In this document: positions 17,071-27,671 of the stretch, piece by piece
How the letters are laid out: every line of letters begins with the position of its first letter
How positions within the stretch are numbered: the stretch's first letter is position 1
Origin: Thalassotalea sp.
GTDB taxonomy: Bacteria; Pseudomonadota; Gammaproteobacteria; Enterobacterales; Alteromonadaceae
Reading direction: 5' to 3'
Length of the DNA: 64,000 nt
Assembly (NCBI GenBank): GCA_029237915.1
Contig: JAQWHD010000043.1
Location: 19,483 to 83,482, forward strand
The notes under the pieces: generated by a model
What the model was told of the DNA's origin: nothing
The model's input: only the letters and a program-made list of their open reading frames with translations
Database searches by the model: none
Translations under genes and position numbers: made by a program

Positions 17071-18810
17071 TTACATACGGTCCATCACTTCAATACCTAA
17101 TACATCAAGGCCTTGCTGTAATGTTTTCGCTATCAATGTACATAATTGTAGACGTGAGACTTTAACTTCTTCGCTAATGCCTTCTTTTAGAATTGGGCAA
17201 GCTTCGTAGAATGTCATATATAAGCTGGCTAGCTCGTATAAGTAGTTACACAATAAGTTAGGCGTACACTCACTAATTACCGCATCAAGTACTTCCTCAA
17301 ACTGCAGTAACTTAACCGCAAGAGCTTTTTCTTGAGGCTCGGCAATTATTATCGCTTGTGTTTGCTTGTTTAAATCAACACCTGATTTTCTGAAGATACT
17401 TTGAATACGTGTATAAGCGTACTGTAAGTATGGCGCAGTAGCACCTTCAAAGCTAAGCATTGAGTCCCAACTAAAGATATAATCACTGGTGCGATTTTTC
17501 GATAAATCAGCGTATTTAACCGCGCCAATACCTACTTTACGAGCAATTTCGCTGCGCTCTTCTACTGAGAAGTCAGCTATTTTTTCAGCCATTAACTCTT
17601 CTGCACGATTAACCGCTTCTTCTAACAGTTCTGCTAACTTAACTGTTCCACCGGTGCGAGTTTTAAATGGTTTGCCGTCATCACCCATCATCATACCGAA
17701 GGGACAATGATCGTATGCTGTTGTCTCTGGTAATAAATCCGCATTACGAGCGGTAATTTCAACTTGTTTAAAGTGTAGCGATTGACGAGCATCAGTGAAA
17801 ATAATGATGCGGTCGGCACCTAATTCACCGCTGCGGTAACGACAGGCTGCTAAATCGGTAGTTGCGTATAAGTAACCACCACCAGATTTTTGTACGATTA
17901 ATACCGAAGGCTCGCCATCTTTATTGGCCATTTCTTCAATAAATACAGCTTTTGCACCCTCAGATTCTTTGGCAATATTTTTTGCCATTAGCTCGTTTAC
18001 TACATTTGCTAAATCTGGGTTATATGCACTTTCACCCATGATATCGTCACGAGTTAAGGTAACGTTTAATGTATTGTAAATATCTTCACTGTGGTGAATT
18101 GAAATATCGATGAACAGTTTCCAAAGCACTAAACAGTCGGCATCGCCACCTTGTAATTTTACTACGAAATCACGAGCTCGGTCGGCAAAACCTTCTTCTT
18201 CATCAAAACGAACTTTCGCTTCACGGTAAAAGTTTTCTAAATCGGCAAGTGCCGTTTCAGCCACTTCATTGCTGTTTAGTTTGTCATTTAAGTGCGCTAA
18301 TAACATACCAAACTGCGTGCCCCAATCACCCATGTGATTTTGACGGATAACTTTTTCACCGCGAAACTCTAATGCACGAACCACCGCATCACCAATAATG
18401 GTTGAGCGTAAATGTCCTACGTGCATTTCTTTAGCTAAGTTAGGCGCTGAATAGTCAACCACTACAGTTTGTGGTACTGCACTTTGGCTTACATTTAATC
18501 TTTCGTCATTATTAGCCGTCGCTAATTGCGCTGCTAACCATGCCTTATCCAAATGAATATTGATAAAACCAGGACCGGCTAATTCAACCAATTCAGCAAT
18601 ACCTTCTAACTCAAGGTTATCAACAACCGTTTGTGCTAATGCTCTTGGATTCGTTTTTAACTTCTTGGCTGCGCCCATAACACCATTTGCTTGGTAATCA
18701 CCAAAATTTGCACGAGTAGAAGCACTTACCGCTGGGTTCGTATCTTCAGGAAGTCCTGCAGCAACCATAGCTGCTTTTACTTTTTCACTTAAAATGTGAC
18801 GAATATTCAT
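17071..18810 (-). CDS. argS: Arginyl-tRNA synthetase
   Basis: This class I enzyme charges tRNA-Arg. The 579-residue protein has the HIGH-type motif [20 protein letters not shown] (about 122-141), the segment [20 protein letters not shown] that takes the place of KMSKS in this family, and a C-terminal anticodon-binding domain (about 455-579) ending GIEVMDRM. The length is normal. It is a single essential gene with its own hairpin; prfC lies 81 bases upstream on the same strand. Confidence 0.98.
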   Translation of the reverse strand: MNIRHILSEKVKAAMVAAGLPEDTNPAVSASTRANFGDYQANGVMGAAKKLKTNPRALAQTVVDNLELEGIAELVELAGPGFINIHLDKAWLAAQLATANNDERLNVSQSAVPQTVVVDYSAPNLAKEMHVGHLRSTIIGDAVVRALEFRGEKVIRQNHMGDWGTQFGMLLAHLNDKLNSNEVAETALADLENFYREAKVRFDEEEGFADRARDFVVKLQGGDADCLVLWKLFIDISIHHSEDIYNTLNVTLTRDDIMGESAYNPDLANVVNELMAKNIAKESEGAKAVFIEEMANKDGEPSVLIVQKSGGGYLYATTDLAACRYRSGELGADRIIIFTDARQSLHFKQVEITARNADLLPETTAYDHCPFGMMMGDDGKPFKTRTGGTVKLAELLEEAVNRAEELMAEKIADFSVEERSEIARKVGIGAVKYADLSKNRTSDYIFSWDSMLSFEGATAPYLQYAYTRIQSIFRKSGVDLNKQTQAIIIAEPQEKALAVKLLQFEEVLDAVISECTPNLLCNYLYELASLYMTFYEACPILKEGISEEVKVSRLQLCTLIAKTLQQGLDVLGIEVMDRM

Positions 18811-18891
18811 AATGTCTTCGGTCTAATTGTGTTTATCAATGTTAATAGCAACTTCAGGGTAAACCTTGCTATAACTACTGTTTATTTATGC

Positions 18892-20472
18892 TTAGTGCTC
18901 ACGCGTTTTATGGAATTCAATATCCGGATAACGTTCGTGCATTAAATTAAGGTTAACCATAGTTGGTGCGATATAAGTTAAATTATCACCACCATCTAGT
19001 GCTACGTGATCAAATGCCTTTTTCTGAAACTCTGCCAACTTACGTTCATCGCTACAGGTTACCCAGCGAGCGGTTGCAACTGAAATCGGCTCATATATAG
19101 CGTCAACATTGTATTCATTCTTTAAGCGATGTACCACTACTTCAAATTGCAGAACACCAACGGCGCCAACGATCATATCGTTATTACTTAATGGTCTAAA
19201 TACTTGTACAGCACCTTCTTCAGATAATTGAATAAGACCTTTCTGCAATTGTTTAGCTTTTAATGGATCGCGCAGTCTAATACGACGGAACATTTCTGGT
19301 GCAAAGTTTGGAATACCTTTAAATTTAAAATTTTCACCTGCGGTAAAGGTATCACCAATTTGAATTGAACCATGATTATGTAAACCGATAATGTCACCAG
19401 CATAGGCTTCTTCAACGTTAGAACGATCACCGGCCATAAAGGTTACCGCATCAGCAATTCTTACGTCTTTGCCAATACGTACTTGTTTCATTTTCATGCC
19501 TTTCTCGTACTTGCCTGAACAAATACGCATAAAAGCAATACGGTCACGATGTTTTGGATCCATGTTGGCTTGGATTTTAAATACGAAACCTGAGAACTTT
19601 TCTTCTTCTGCTCTTATTTCACGTAAATCGGTAACGCGAGGCAGTGGTTTAGGTGCCCATTTTGTTAATCCATCAAGCATATGATCAACACCGAAGTTAC
19701 CCAAGGCTGTACCAAAATATACTGGCGTTAACTCACCGCGTAAAAATTCATCGTGGTTAAAGTCATGACAAGCACCAACAACAAGTTCAAGCTCTTCACG
19801 TAAATCTTCAGCAAAGGCGCCAAGCACAGTGTCTAACTCTGGGTTATCAATACCTTTAATAACAACTCGGTCTTGAATGGTATGGCCTTGACCTGTTTGG
19901 TATAAAATTATTTCGTCATCTAAAATGTTGTAAACACCTTTAAATTCTTTACCCATGCCAATAGGCCAAGTAATTGGTGAACATTTTATTTTTAAGATGT
20001 CTTCAACTTCATCCATCACTTCCACAGGGTCACGTACATCGCGGTCCATTTTGTTCATGAAGGTAATGATTGGCGTATCACGCAGGCGAGTTACTTCCAT
20101 TAATTTAATGGTGCGATCTTCTACACCTTTAGCGGTATCAATAACCATTAAACATGAATCAACAGCGGTAAGGGTACGGTAAGTATCTTCAGAGAAGTCT
20201 TCATGCCCTGGAGTATCTAAAAGATTAACTAAACAGTCTTGATACGGAAATTGCATTACCGAGGTAGTAATTGAAATACCACGGTCTTTTTCCATCTCCA
20301 TCCAATCTGACTTGGCATGTTGGCCTGATTTTTTACCTTTAACCGTACCTGCTTTTTGTAAAGCTTGACCGAAAAGTAATACCTTTTCAGTAATGGTGGT
20401 TTTACCCGCATCGGGATGCGATATGATGGCGAAAGTCCTACGTTTGTTGACTTCCTGCTGTTGAATTGTCAT
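18892..20472 (-). CDS. prfC: Peptide chain release factor 3 (RF3 GTPase)
   Basis: RF3 removes RF1 and RF2 from the ribosome after peptide release. The 526 residues show the GTPase motifs [28 protein letters not shown] and NKMDRD in order, plus the RF3-type insert [17 protein letters not shown]. The C-terminal domains are complete (ending FHKTREH). The sequence is highly conserved, so identity is secure. Confidence 0.98.
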   Translation of the reverse strand: MTIQQQEVNKRRTFAIISHPDAGKTTITEKVLLFGQALQKAGTVKGKKSGQHAKSDWMEMEKDRGISITTSVMQFPYQDCLVNLLDTPGHEDFSEDTYRTLTAVDSCLMVIDTAKGVEDRTIKLMEVTRLRDTPIITFMNKMDRDVRDPVEVMDEVEDILKIKCSPITWPIGMGKEFKGVYNILDDEIILYQTGQGHTIQDRVVIKGIDNPELDTVLGAFAEDLREELELVVGACHDFNHDEFLRGELTPVYFGTALGNFGVDHMLDGLTKWAPKPLPRVTDLREIRAEEEKFSGFVFKIQANMDPKHRDRIAFMRICSGKYEKGMKMKQVRIGKDVRIADAVTFMAGDRSNVEEAYAGDIIGLHNHGSIQIGDTFTAGENFKFKGIPNFAPEMFRRIRLRDPLKAKQLQKGLIQLSEEGAVQVFRPLSNNDMIVGAVGVLQFEVVVHRLKNEYNVDAIYEPISVATARWVTCSDERKLAEFQKKAFDHVALDGGDNLTYIAPTMVNLNLMHERYPDIEFHKTREH

Positions 20473-20620
20473 GTTTTACAATTACTCGCTGCTAAATTGA
20501 TTATTTCGTGTTGCCTGTGTTTGAAAAGTATACAGACATAAAAAATCGGTATTATACAGAAATACACGGATATAAGCAGTAATTATGGCGTAGTTTGTTG
20601 TGAAAACTAGTAATTTTTTT

Positions 20621-20639
20621 ACCCCACAGGATGTGGGGT
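20621..20639. other. GC-rich hairpin between rimI and prfC
   Basis: ACCCCACA, loop GGA and TGTGGGGT form a perfect 8-bp stem that stands out in AT-rich DNA. The poly-T lies on the wrong side for a terminator on either strand, so its role is unclear. Confidence 0.6.
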
Positions 20640-20747
20640 ATGCCGAAAGTAGATAGTTGTATTAATTTAGGTATGTTTTTATTCGTAATTTATCTTTAAA
20701 CTCAAGATATTAAGTCAAATTTTTGCTGTTAGTGAGGTTAACGTTTA

Positions 20748-21194
20748 TTACAGACTTAATGACATTACTAAAGCATCTTCATAGCCAAATTTTGCTGGGT
20801 AATAACCCGTGCGGCGATGAACCTGCATAAAACCATTTTTTATGTAAAGCATTTGCGCTGCGATATTTTTGGCGCGAACTTCTAGGTGGCATTTTACTAC
20901 GTCATTACTTTTTGCCTGTTTTAGAAAGTCATCAACCAATAATTGCCCATAACCTTTACCTTGATGATCTGGATGAACACAGATTTCCATTAAGGTTAAT
21001 TCATCAATAACTAAATCACCTACATAAAAGCCGACAACCTTACTATCAACAAGCAGTTGCTTAGTCACATAGCGACCACCAATACAGCTTTGTAATGTTT
21101 TTAATGTCCAAGGGAATGGATTTGCTGCGCATTCAATTAGATAAATACTGTCTACATCATTATTGTTGAACGTTGTTATTTGCGTTTTAGGCAT
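20748..21194 (-). CDS. rimI: Ribosomal protein bS18 alanine N-acetyltransferase RimI
   Basis: RimI acetylates the N-terminal Ala of ribosomal protein S18. The 148-residue GNAT protein has the acetyl-CoA motif VHPDHQGKGYGQLLVDDFL (about 77-95) and the RimI segment NIAAQMLYIKNGFMQVHRRT, followed by GYYPAKFGYEDALVM. The upstream gene on the same strand is holD, the conserved gammaproteobacterial pair. Confidence 0.95.
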   Translation of the reverse strand: MPKTQITTFNNNDVDSIYLIECAANPFPWTLKTLQSCIGGRYVTKQLLVDSKVVGFYVGDLVIDELTLMEICVHPDHQGKGYGQLLVDDFLKQAKSNDVVKCHLEVRAKNIAAQMLYIKNGFMQVHRRTGYYPAKFGYEDALVMSLSL

Positions 21195-21246
21195 AGGTAT
21201 TATCGATTTAGGTTAGGTATTGTTAGCTCGTCGTTAGAACTGTGAG

Positions 21247-21744
21247 TTAACTATCTGTTGTAATTTTACTATTTAATATCTGGGTGAATACAAGCCAAAG
21301 TTGATGCTTTAATTCTGCGCTTTCAGCTATCTTAGCTGTGATTGGGCTCGTTAAAGTTCCATCTGCAAAAGATATTATGTTTGCTTCGCTAAATTGCCAT
21401 CTGAAGCTAGGTAAGACTATGCCTGATTGGCTCTGCGATAGCTGTTCAGCTTTAATATCAAGGGCCATTAATATATCAGCAAAAAAGTCACTGGTAATTA
21501 ATTCGCTTAAAGGGATATTTATTGCAAGAGTGTCAGGCTTTACTTGCGGCTGTATTTCAGGCTTTTTAGCAATTTCAATATCAGCGACCTTGCTAAGTTT
21601 AGATTCAGCAGTTGTCGTTGCTTTAACCTTGTTTTTTGGCTTGGCTACAGTCGATAATTCATCTGTATAAAAACCATCACGGCGTTGCCAAAGGCTAACT
21701 CCCATGGTCTCTAAATAGTGAAATTGTTTTGCTGTGATGGCCAT
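21247..21744 (-). CDS. holD: DNA polymerase III psi subunit-like protein
   Basis: Psi links the clamp loader to chi and single-strand DNA-binding protein. The 165-residue protein starts AITAKQFHYLETMGVSLWQR, resembling the HolD N-terminus (LQQLGITQW), which binds the chi subunit. A poorly conserved linker (about 28-65) comes next, then a domain with IPLSELITSDFFADILMALD. HolD is weakly conserved, but the position 52 bases upstream of rimI matches the E. coli holD-rimI order. Confidence 0.82.
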   Translation of the reverse strand: MAITAKQFHYLETMGVSLWQRRDGFYTDELSTVAKPKNKVKATTTAESKLSKVADIEIAKKPEIQPQVKPDTLAINIPLSELITSDFFADILMALDIKAEQLSQSQSGIVLPSFRWQFSEANIISFADGTLTSPITAKIAESAELKHQLWLVFTQILNSKITTDS

Positions 21745-22022
21745 AAAAGTTGGTTCGATTATTTAACAAAATAAGTGTGATAATAATGACAGATTGAGGG
21801 CTTAACTTAAAGTGGAAATAATTTATAGCGGGTTGATTTGTTTCCTATTGAGAGGTAATTTAATTTTAATCAACCTCATTTAGACTCTATGTGCATAAAA
21901 TATAAGCAAAAAATACATGTTTAAGCGTTTAGTTACAGCGTTTTAAGTAAATTTCATCTAAACTCATAATAATAACAATAAAATCTTTCATATCATTACA
22001 AGAATTTTACAAGGAAATACTT

Positions 22023-22541
22023 ATGAAAAAGTCTCTATTAGCAACTGCATTTGCACTATCACTTGCGCTACCAAGTACAGCAATGGCAAATTTATATATC
22101 GGCGCTGGTGTATACGAATCGGATAACGATGAAGTCAGTACAGACGATACTGTGCCGGCATTTTTCGTTGGTTATAATTTATTAGATACAAATATTTTTA
22201 TGTTTTCAGTGGAAGCTGGTTACTATGACTTAGGCGATTATAGCGTTACCGTTAATGGTAATACAGCATCTTCTGAAGTTGAAGCAATCACTCTTGCCGG
22301 TGTTGCTTACTTACCGATTGGTCCTATCTTTGAAGTCTATGCAAAGGCGGGTGTATCATCTACTTCAGGTGATGTAACTATTAACGGCTTTAAAAAAGAC
22401 GTTGACGGTGAAGAAGCTTTTGGCGGTGTTGGCGCATCACTAGATATCTTAGATACAATCGATGTATATGTTGAATACCTAGTGTTCGATAATGAAGTAG
22501 AATCTGAACTTGTTGGTGCCGGTGTACGTTTCGCCTTCTAG
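22023..22541 (+). CDS. Small outer-membrane beta-barrel protein
   Basis: The 172-residue protein has a signal peptide cut near TAMANLYIG and a chain that looks like an eight-stranded OmpA-type or OmpW-type barrel, ending VGAGVRFAF with C-terminal Phe. Repeated G-Y/A-G patterns and acidic loops fit a porin-like surface protein. I cannot name a substrate. It stands alone upstream of the nuo operon, and a long inverted repeat follows at 22568. Confidence 0.75.
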   Translation: MKKSLLATAFALSLALPSTAMANLYIGAGVYESDNDEVSTDDTVPAFFVGYNLLDTNIFMFSVEAGYYDLGDYSVTVNGNTASSEVEAITLAGVAYLPIGPIFEVYAKAGVSSTSGDVTINGFKKDVDGEEAFGGVGASLDILDTIDVYVEYLVFDNEVESELVGAGVRFAF

Positions 22542-22567
22542 CCCCGAAAAATAAAGATCTATCGATA

Positions 22568-22616
22568 CAATTCGCATAAACCTTTTTGAGATATAAATAA
22601 CTGTTTATGCGAATTG
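22568..22616. other. Perfect 14-bp inverted repeat with 21-base loop
   Basis: CAATTCGCATAAAC (22568-22581) and GTTTATGCGAATTG (22603-22616) are perfect complements. It lies 27 bases after the outer-membrane gene and could form a terminator-like hairpin, though no T-run follows. Confidence 0.7.
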
Positions 22617-22771
22617 CTTTCCTCTAAAACTTGGCTATTATTTGTACTAATAACAAAAACTTATTCAGTTGCGTTATTTTCTTAAGAACCAAGCAAAAAG
22701 TCCCGTCATTTAAGCTCTAATGCTAGCTCCTAAGAAAGATATTCGTAATTGAGACTGGTAAGTATGCTGTT

Positions 22772-22797
22772 ATACCAAGCTTAACAATCATTGGTAT
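22772..22797. repeat. Dispersed palindromic element ATACCAA...TTGGTAT (copy 2)
   Basis: ATACCAA, 12 bases, then TTGGTAT. It resembles 12390-12414 and 48210-48239. It ends 55 bases before the nuoA start, so it may lie in the nuo leader. Confidence 0.6.
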
Positions 22798-22851
22798 TTG
22801 CTGTTCAAGCATTGTTTTCTATCGGTAATCATGGGGAGTTGCTACAAAGCA

Positions 22852-23298
22852 ATGAATCAGTTACCACAAGCAAATGTACAAAGCTTAACTGAGCTTTGGC
22901 CCATTGCCGCCTATTTTGTCTTACTTATTATTTTGTTAGCAATTATGCTGGCTCTTTCCTATGTGCTTGGCCCTAAAACAAAAGCTAGAAAAACCCACAC
23001 GCCTTATGAATCTGGCATTGTTGCAGTAAAAGCCGGTAAAAGCCGATTTACTAATCATTTTTTCTTATACGCCATTTTCTTCGTTATCTTCGATTTAGAA
23101 ACCATATTCCTATTTGCTTGGGTCATCGCTTTTGATGAAGTTGGTGTTGCTGGTTTTATTGAAGCAACAATATTTATCACTATTTTATTCGTTGCTTTGA
23201 TCTATGTGTGGCGAATAGGTGCCTTGGAAATTCCACGTAAGCATGTACCACAACGGATGCGTTTATCAGCAAGCATGCAAACCAAGGAGCATAACTAA
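22852..23298 (+). CDS. nuoA: NADH-quinone oxidoreductase subunit A
   Basis: NuoA is a small membrane subunit of complex I. I place the start at [10 protein letters not shown], which gives 148 residues, close to E. coli NuoA (147), and follows a GGGGAG ribosome site at 22833. The frame stays open upstream with a possible ATG at 22831. Three membrane helices and the conserved stretch [16 protein letters not shown] and [20 protein letters not shown] are present. It is the first gene of a complete nuo operon. Confidence 0.96.
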   Translation: MNQLPQANVQSLTELWPIAAYFVLLIILLAIMLALSYVLGPKTKARKTHTPYESGIVAVKAGKSRFTNHFFLYAIFFVIFDLETIFLFAWVIAFDEVGVAGFIEATIFITILFVALIYVWRIGALEIPRKHVPQRMRLSASMQTKEHN

Positions 23299-23299
23299 T

Positions 23300-23938
23300 A
23301 TGGAATGGTCGATAACTAAAGCCGCTATAGATAAAGAAATGTTAGCCTCCAGAAATATTAGTGAGGAAGAATTAAAGCGTAACGTATTGTTTGCCAAACT
23401 TGATGACATGGTTAATTGGGGTCGAAAAAATTCAATTTGGCCGTTTAACTTTGGCTTGTCTTGTTGTTATGTAGAAATGGCGACCAGTTTTACCTCTCGC
23501 CATGACATTGCTCGCTTTGGCGCTGAAGTCATTAGAGCGACGCCGAGACAAGCTGATTTAATGGTTATATCCGGTACCTGTTTTCGTAAAATGGCGCCCG
23601 TAATTCGCCACTTATACGATCAATTACTCGAGCCTAAGTGGATCATCTCTATGGGATCTTGTGCTAATTCGGGAGGTATGTACGATATTTATTCTGTAGT
23701 ACAAGGCGTTGATAAATTTATCCCCGTCGATGTCTATGTACCCGGTTGTCCACCGCGTCCGGAAGCCTTATTGGAAGGGTTATTATTATTACAAACAAAA
23801 ATAGCGAATCAGCCGCGTCCTCTTAGTTGGATGGTTGGCGAACAAGGCCCAACTGCTATAGCGCAACCGTCACTTCGAGATATTAAGCATGAAGGCCGCA
23901 TTGCCACTACCTTTTTAGATGAGCCGGATAGCGTCTAA
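23300..23938 (+). CDS. nuoB: NADH-quinone oxidoreductase subunit B
   Basis: NuoB holds the terminal [4Fe-4S] cluster N2, next to the quinone site. The 212 residues contain [15 protein letters not shown] (paired Cys), [12 protein letters not shown] and [18 protein letters not shown], which supply the cluster ligands. The ATG begins one base after the nuoA stop. The frame extends upstream into nuoA, but the ATG at 23300 gives the usual N-terminus [15 protein letters not shown]. Confidence 0.98.
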   Translation: MEWSITKAAIDKEMLASRNISEEELKRNVLFAKLDDMVNWGRKNSIWPFNFGLSCCYVEMATSFTSRHDIARFGAEVIRATPRQADLMVISGTCFRKMAPVIRHLYDQLLEPKWIISMGSCANSGGMYDIYSVVQGVDKFIPVDVYVPGCPPRPEALLEGLLLLQTKIANQPRPLSWMVGEQGPTAIAQPSLRDIKHEGRIATTFLDEPDSV

Positions 23939-25725
23939 TGAGCAATTCTTTTTTGAAAAATTCAAAAGACTGGCAAGTACAAGCGCCATTTCCATTACTT
24001 GATGAAATACATGCGATTAATGCGGGTTTAAAATTAGAGCGACAACTACTGATTGATGCTACTGAAACCTATTGGATTGATAAACAACACCTTGTCATGT
24101 TGATGCATATTTTGCGGTTTGAATTAATGCATGGTTTTGATTTATGTTTCGATTTAACCGCTATTGATGAACGCGTTCGTGAAAATAAATTAGCTGAACA
24201 AGTTTCCGATTTTACTGTGGTGTATCACCTGCGTAGCTATTTTCGTAATCGTGATGTACGCATCAAAGTGGCTTTATCTGCTAGTGATAAAAGCTTAGAT
24301 AGTGTTAGTTCTATCTGGTCAAACGCTAATTGGTACGAGCGTGAAGTATGGGATATGTTTGGCATAACCTTTAATAATCATCCGCATTTAGCACGAATAT
24401 TAATGCCTACAACTTGGATAGGTCACCCTTTATTAAAGGATCATCCGGCTCGGGCTACCGAAATGGATCCTTTTACGTTATCTGATACTCAACAAGATAT
24501 CGAACAACAAGCTCTACAGTTCAAACCTGAAGAGTGGGGCATGAAGCGACAAAGTAAAACCAGTGATTTTAGCTTCTTAAATTTAGGTCCTAATCATCCC
24601 AGTGTGCATGGTGCTTTTCGTATTGTGTTGCAAATGGAGGGTGAGGAGATCATTGATTGCGTGCCTGACATTGGTTATCACCATCGCGGCGCAGAAAAAA
24701 TGGGCGAACGCCAATCTTGGCATAGCTATATTCCTTATACCGACCGCATCGATTACCTTGGCGGGGTAATGAATAATTTTCCGTATGTTATGGCGGTTGA
24801 ACAGCTTGCTGGTATTACGGTTCCCGATAGAGCGAAAACTATCCGCATCATGACTGCAGAGATGTTCCGTATATTAAGTCATTTGTTATTTTACGGCACG
24901 TTCGCGCAAGATATCGGCGCGTTGTCACCAATCTTCTATATGTTTATCGACCGGGAAAAACTTTTTGGCATTATCGAAGCCTTTACTGGCGCACGTATGC
25001 ATCCGAGTTATTTTCGTATCGGCGGAGTTGCGCAAGACTTACCTAAAGGTTGGGATACTCTAGTTCGTGAGTACGTTAATTACCTTCCTAAACGTCTAGA
25101 TGAATATGAAAAAATGGTGATGCAAAATAGCTTATTAAAAGCCAGAACGGTTGACATAGGTGCTTACTCATCAAGTGAAGCAATAGAGTGGGGTATTACT
25201 GGACCTGGACTTCGCGCAACAGGTTATTCATGGGATTTACGCAAACAAAGACCGTACGGTGGTTATGATCAATTCGATTTTGAAGTGCCCGTTGGCCATA
25301 AGGGCGATTGTTATGACAGATGTCGAGTACGTGTAGAGGAAATGCGCCAAAGTATTCGTATTATTGAACAATGCTTAAATAACATGCCCGAAGGGCCTTA
25401 CAAAGCAGATCATCCTCAAACTACGCCACCCGATAAAAGCAGAACCATGATGGATATCGACAGCTTAATACCGCACTTTGTTAATGTGTCATGGGGACCG
25501 GTGATCCCGGCTGGCGAAGTATCGGTAAGTGTTGAAGCAACTAAAGGCATTATGGCTTATCACTTAGTCAGTGACGGTAGCACCATGAGTTATCGTACCC
25601 GTATTCGCACGCCATCATTTGCTCATTTACAAATGTTGCCCCTGATCTCACAGGGTCAAATGGTCGCCGATTTAATTGCAACATTAGGTAGCATTGACTA
25701 CGTAATGGCTGATGTGGATAGGTAG
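23938..25725 (+). CDS. nuoCD: NADH-quinone oxidoreductase subunits C and D, fused
   Basis: This is the fused NuoC-NuoD protein typical of E. coli and relatives (595 residues). Residues about 1-190 are the NuoC part ([19 protein letters not shown], then [20 protein letters not shown]). Residues about 205-595 are the NuoD part, related to hydrogenase large subunits ([34 protein letters not shown]), which forms much of the quinone-binding pocket. The start overlaps the nuoB stop by one base. Confidence 0.98.
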   Translation: MSNSFLKNSKDWQVQAPFPLLDEIHAINAGLKLERQLLIDATETYWIDKQHLVMLMHILRFELMHGFDLCFDLTAIDERVRENKLAEQVSDFTVVYHLRSYFRNRDVRIKVALSASDKSLDSVSSIWSNANWYEREVWDMFGITFNNHPHLARILMPTTWIGHPLLKDHPARATEMDPFTLSDTQQDIEQQALQFKPEEWGMKRQSKTSDFSFLNLGPNHPSVHGAFRIVLQMEGEEIIDCVPDIGYHHRGAEKMGERQSWHSYIPYTDRIDYLGGVMNNFPYVMAVEQLAGITVPDRAKTIRIMTAEMFRILSHLLFYGTFAQDIGALSPIFYMFIDREKLFGIIEAFTGARMHPSYFRIGGVAQDLPKGWDTLVREYVNYLPKRLDEYEKMVMQNSLLKARTVDIGAYSSSEAIEWGITGPGLRATGYSWDLRKQRPYGGYDQFDFEVPVGHKGDCYDRCRVRVEEMRQSIRIIEQCLNNMPEGPYKADHPQTTPPDKSRTMMDIDSLIPHFVNVSWGPVIPAGEVSVSVEATKGIMAYHLVSDGSTMSYRTRIRTPSFAHLQMLPLISQGQMVADLIATLGSIDYVMADVDR

Positions 25726-25731
25726 GGAATT

Positions 25732-26289
25732 ATGACGCTAGCATCTTTAAAATATCAGCAAATTAAAGCGGTCAATATCGATCATCGAAGTTACCTCAGT
25801 GCTGAGGAGATCAGTGAAATTGAGCATGAAACGACCCTATTAGAATATCGAGAAGCTGCCGGTATTGAAGCATTAAAAATAGTACAAAAAAATCGTGGCT
25901 GGATATCTGATGATAGCTTGTATGCCATCGCTGACTTATTGCAAATGCCGGTTAGCCAACTTGAAGGTGTCGCGACTTTTTATAATCTTATTTATCGTCA
26001 ACCGGTTGGCACTTATGTGATCCACCTTTGCGATAGCATAAGTTGTTATTTAACTGGGTTTGAATCCATCGCAGACTATTTACAGCAAGAGTTAGGAATT
26101 GGCTTTGGTCAAACAAGCGCCGATGGCTTATTTACCTTATTAACCAATGCCTGTTTAGGCGGCTGTGATAAAGCGCCGGTGATGATGATAGGTGAAAATC
26201 ATTACCAGAGCCTGACAACAGATTCGATTAAAGCAATATTGGCTGAACTTAAAGCAAAAGCGAATGGATCAAAAGAAGGTGAGCAATAA
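25732..26289 (+). CDS. nuoE: NADH-quinone oxidoreductase subunit E
   Basis: NuoE carries the [2Fe-2S] cluster N1a in the NADH-oxidising arm. The 185-residue protein is thioredoxin-like, with the ligands in LCDSISCYL (C-x4-C) and NACLGGCDKAPVMM (C-x3-C). Its stop codon shares one base with the nuoF start, so the two are translationally coupled. Confidence 0.97.
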   Translation: MTLASLKYQQIKAVNIDHRSYLSAEEISEIEHETTLLEYREAAGIEALKIVQKNRGWISDDSLYAIADLLQMPVSQLEGVATFYNLIYRQPVGTYVIHLCDSISCYLTGFESIADYLQQELGIGFGQTSADGLFTLLTNACLGGCDKAPVMMIGENHYQSLTTDSIKAILAELKAKANGSKEGEQ

Positions 26290-27671
26290 TGCCTAGTTAC
26301 GATCCTAATGCCATGCCGCTAACGGCTCTAATTAATTTAGATAAACCTTTAGATTATCAAGGTTATGTTGATGCTGGCGGTTATCAAGGTGCGCGGAAAG
26401 CCATTTTAGAAATGCAGCCCTCGGATGTTCTCGATCTGGTAAAAGACTCTGGATTAAAAGGCCGAGGCGGCGCTGGTTTTCCAACTGGGATGAAATGGAG
26501 TTTCGTACCTATGTTTGCTGATGATGATGAGCATAAACCGGATAATAAATATTTAGTCTGTAATGCCGATGAAATGGAGCCTGGCACCTTTAAAGACCGA
26601 TACTTACTTGAAGGAGTGCCTCATCAGTTAGTCGAAGCTATGATCATCGCGGCTTATACCATTAATGCCAACAAAGCTTATATATTCCTGCGTGGAGAGT
26701 ACTTCTTATGTGCCAAACGATTACAGGCTGCAATAGATCAAGCTTATGAAAATGGTTGGCTTGGCAGTAAGATTCAGGGCAGTAATTATCATCTAGATTT
26801 GTATCTGCATACCAGTGCTGGGCGTTATATTTGCGGCGAAGAAACCGCATTAATTAATGCCTTAGAAGGTAAGCGTGCCAACCCAAGAGCGAAACCACCA
26901 TTCCCACAAGTCAGTGGTTTATTTGGCAAACCAACCATAGTAAACAATGTCGAAACACTGAGTAACTTGCCACATATTTTAAAACACGGCGCAGACTGGT
27001 TTAAAGCATTATCACCAGATAGCGACCCCGGTACAAAAATATATGGTGCCAGTGGCCGAGTTAAACATACCGGACTTTGGGAAATGCCTATGGGCATGAC
27101 GGTACGTGAAGTGCTTTATGGCAAAGCCGGTGGCTTGCAAGATGGTTTAAAGCTACGGGGATTTTTACCGGGCGGCGCCTCTACTGATTTTTTAACTGAG
27201 CAGCATTTAGATGTTCCCATGGATTACGACAATATATCTAAAGTCGGTAGTCGCTTAGGCACCGCAGGTATTATTGTCTTAGATGATCAAAATTGCCCTG
27301 TAGGAATGATCCTCAACTTATTAAAATTCTTTGCCCAAGAGTCTTGCGGTTATTGCACCCCTTGTCGTGATGGTACTCCTTGGGTAGTTGAAATTTTAAC
27401 TCGTATAGAAAACGGCCAAGGCACAATTGATGATATTGATACTTTAAATAAACTATGTGATTTCATGTGGTTAGGTAAAACTCACTGTGCCTTAGCGCCA
27501 GGTGCGGTAGAGCCGTTAAGGAGTGGTTTAAAATATTTTCAAGATGATTTTATACAGCATATCGAGCAAGGTTGTTGCCCTTTAAAGAAAGATCAAATTG
27601 GTGTCGGATTTAAAGATCCAAATCCTATGCAAGAATCCCCGCAAATCTATAAGGGGTTTGAGCATGAGTAG
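26289..27671 (+). CDS. nuoF: NADH-quinone oxidoreductase subunit F
   Basis: NuoF binds NADH and FMN and carries [4Fe-4S] cluster N3. The 460 residues contain the FMN/NADH glycine-rich motif GLKGRGGAGFPTGMKW (about 56-71), the NADH segment YICGEETALINALEG and the cluster ligands ESCGYCTPCRDG with a fourth Cys in GKTHCALAPG. All expected residues are there. The nuoG start lies inside the last codons. Confidence 0.98.
   Translation: MPSYDPNAMPLTALINLDKPLDYQGYVDAGGYQGARKAILEMQPSDVLDLVKDSGLKGRGGAGFPTGMKWSFVPMFADDDEHKPDNKYLVCNADEMEPGTFKDRYLLEGVPHQLVEAMIIAAYTINANKAYIFLRGEYFLCAKRLQAAIDQAYENGWLGSKIQGSNYHLDLYLHTSAGRYICGEETALINALEGKRANPRAKPPFPQVSGLFGKPTIVNNVETLSNLPHILKHGADWFKALSPDSDPGTKIYGASGRVKHTGLWEMPMGMTVREVLYGKAGGLQDGLKLRGFLPGGASTDFLTEQHLDVPMDYDNISKVGSRLGTAGIIVLDDQNCPVGMILNLLKFFAQESCGYCTPCRDGTPWVVEILTRIENGQGTIDDIDTLNKLCDFMWLGKTHCALAPGAVEPLRSGLKYFQDDFIQHIEQGCCPLKKDQIGVGFKDPNPMQESPQIYKGFEHE

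Larger units (their letters stand above)
22542..22851. other. Intergenic region upstream of the nuo operon
   Basis: These 310 bases hold no gene. They contain the 14-bp inverted repeat at 22568-22616 and an ATACCAA...TTGGTAT element at 22772-22797. A weak promoter-like pair, TTGAGA (22749) and TATACC (22771) with 16 bases between, could drive nuoA. It is far from consensus. Confidence 0.5.

Noticed and set aside
20621..20639. Hairpin as terminator of rimI
   Set aside because: The T-run lies before the stem on the plus strand and A residues follow it on the minus strand.
21338..21670. 110-residue frame antisense to holD
   Set aside because: It is the mirror of the minus-strand holD gene, which has correct position and family features.
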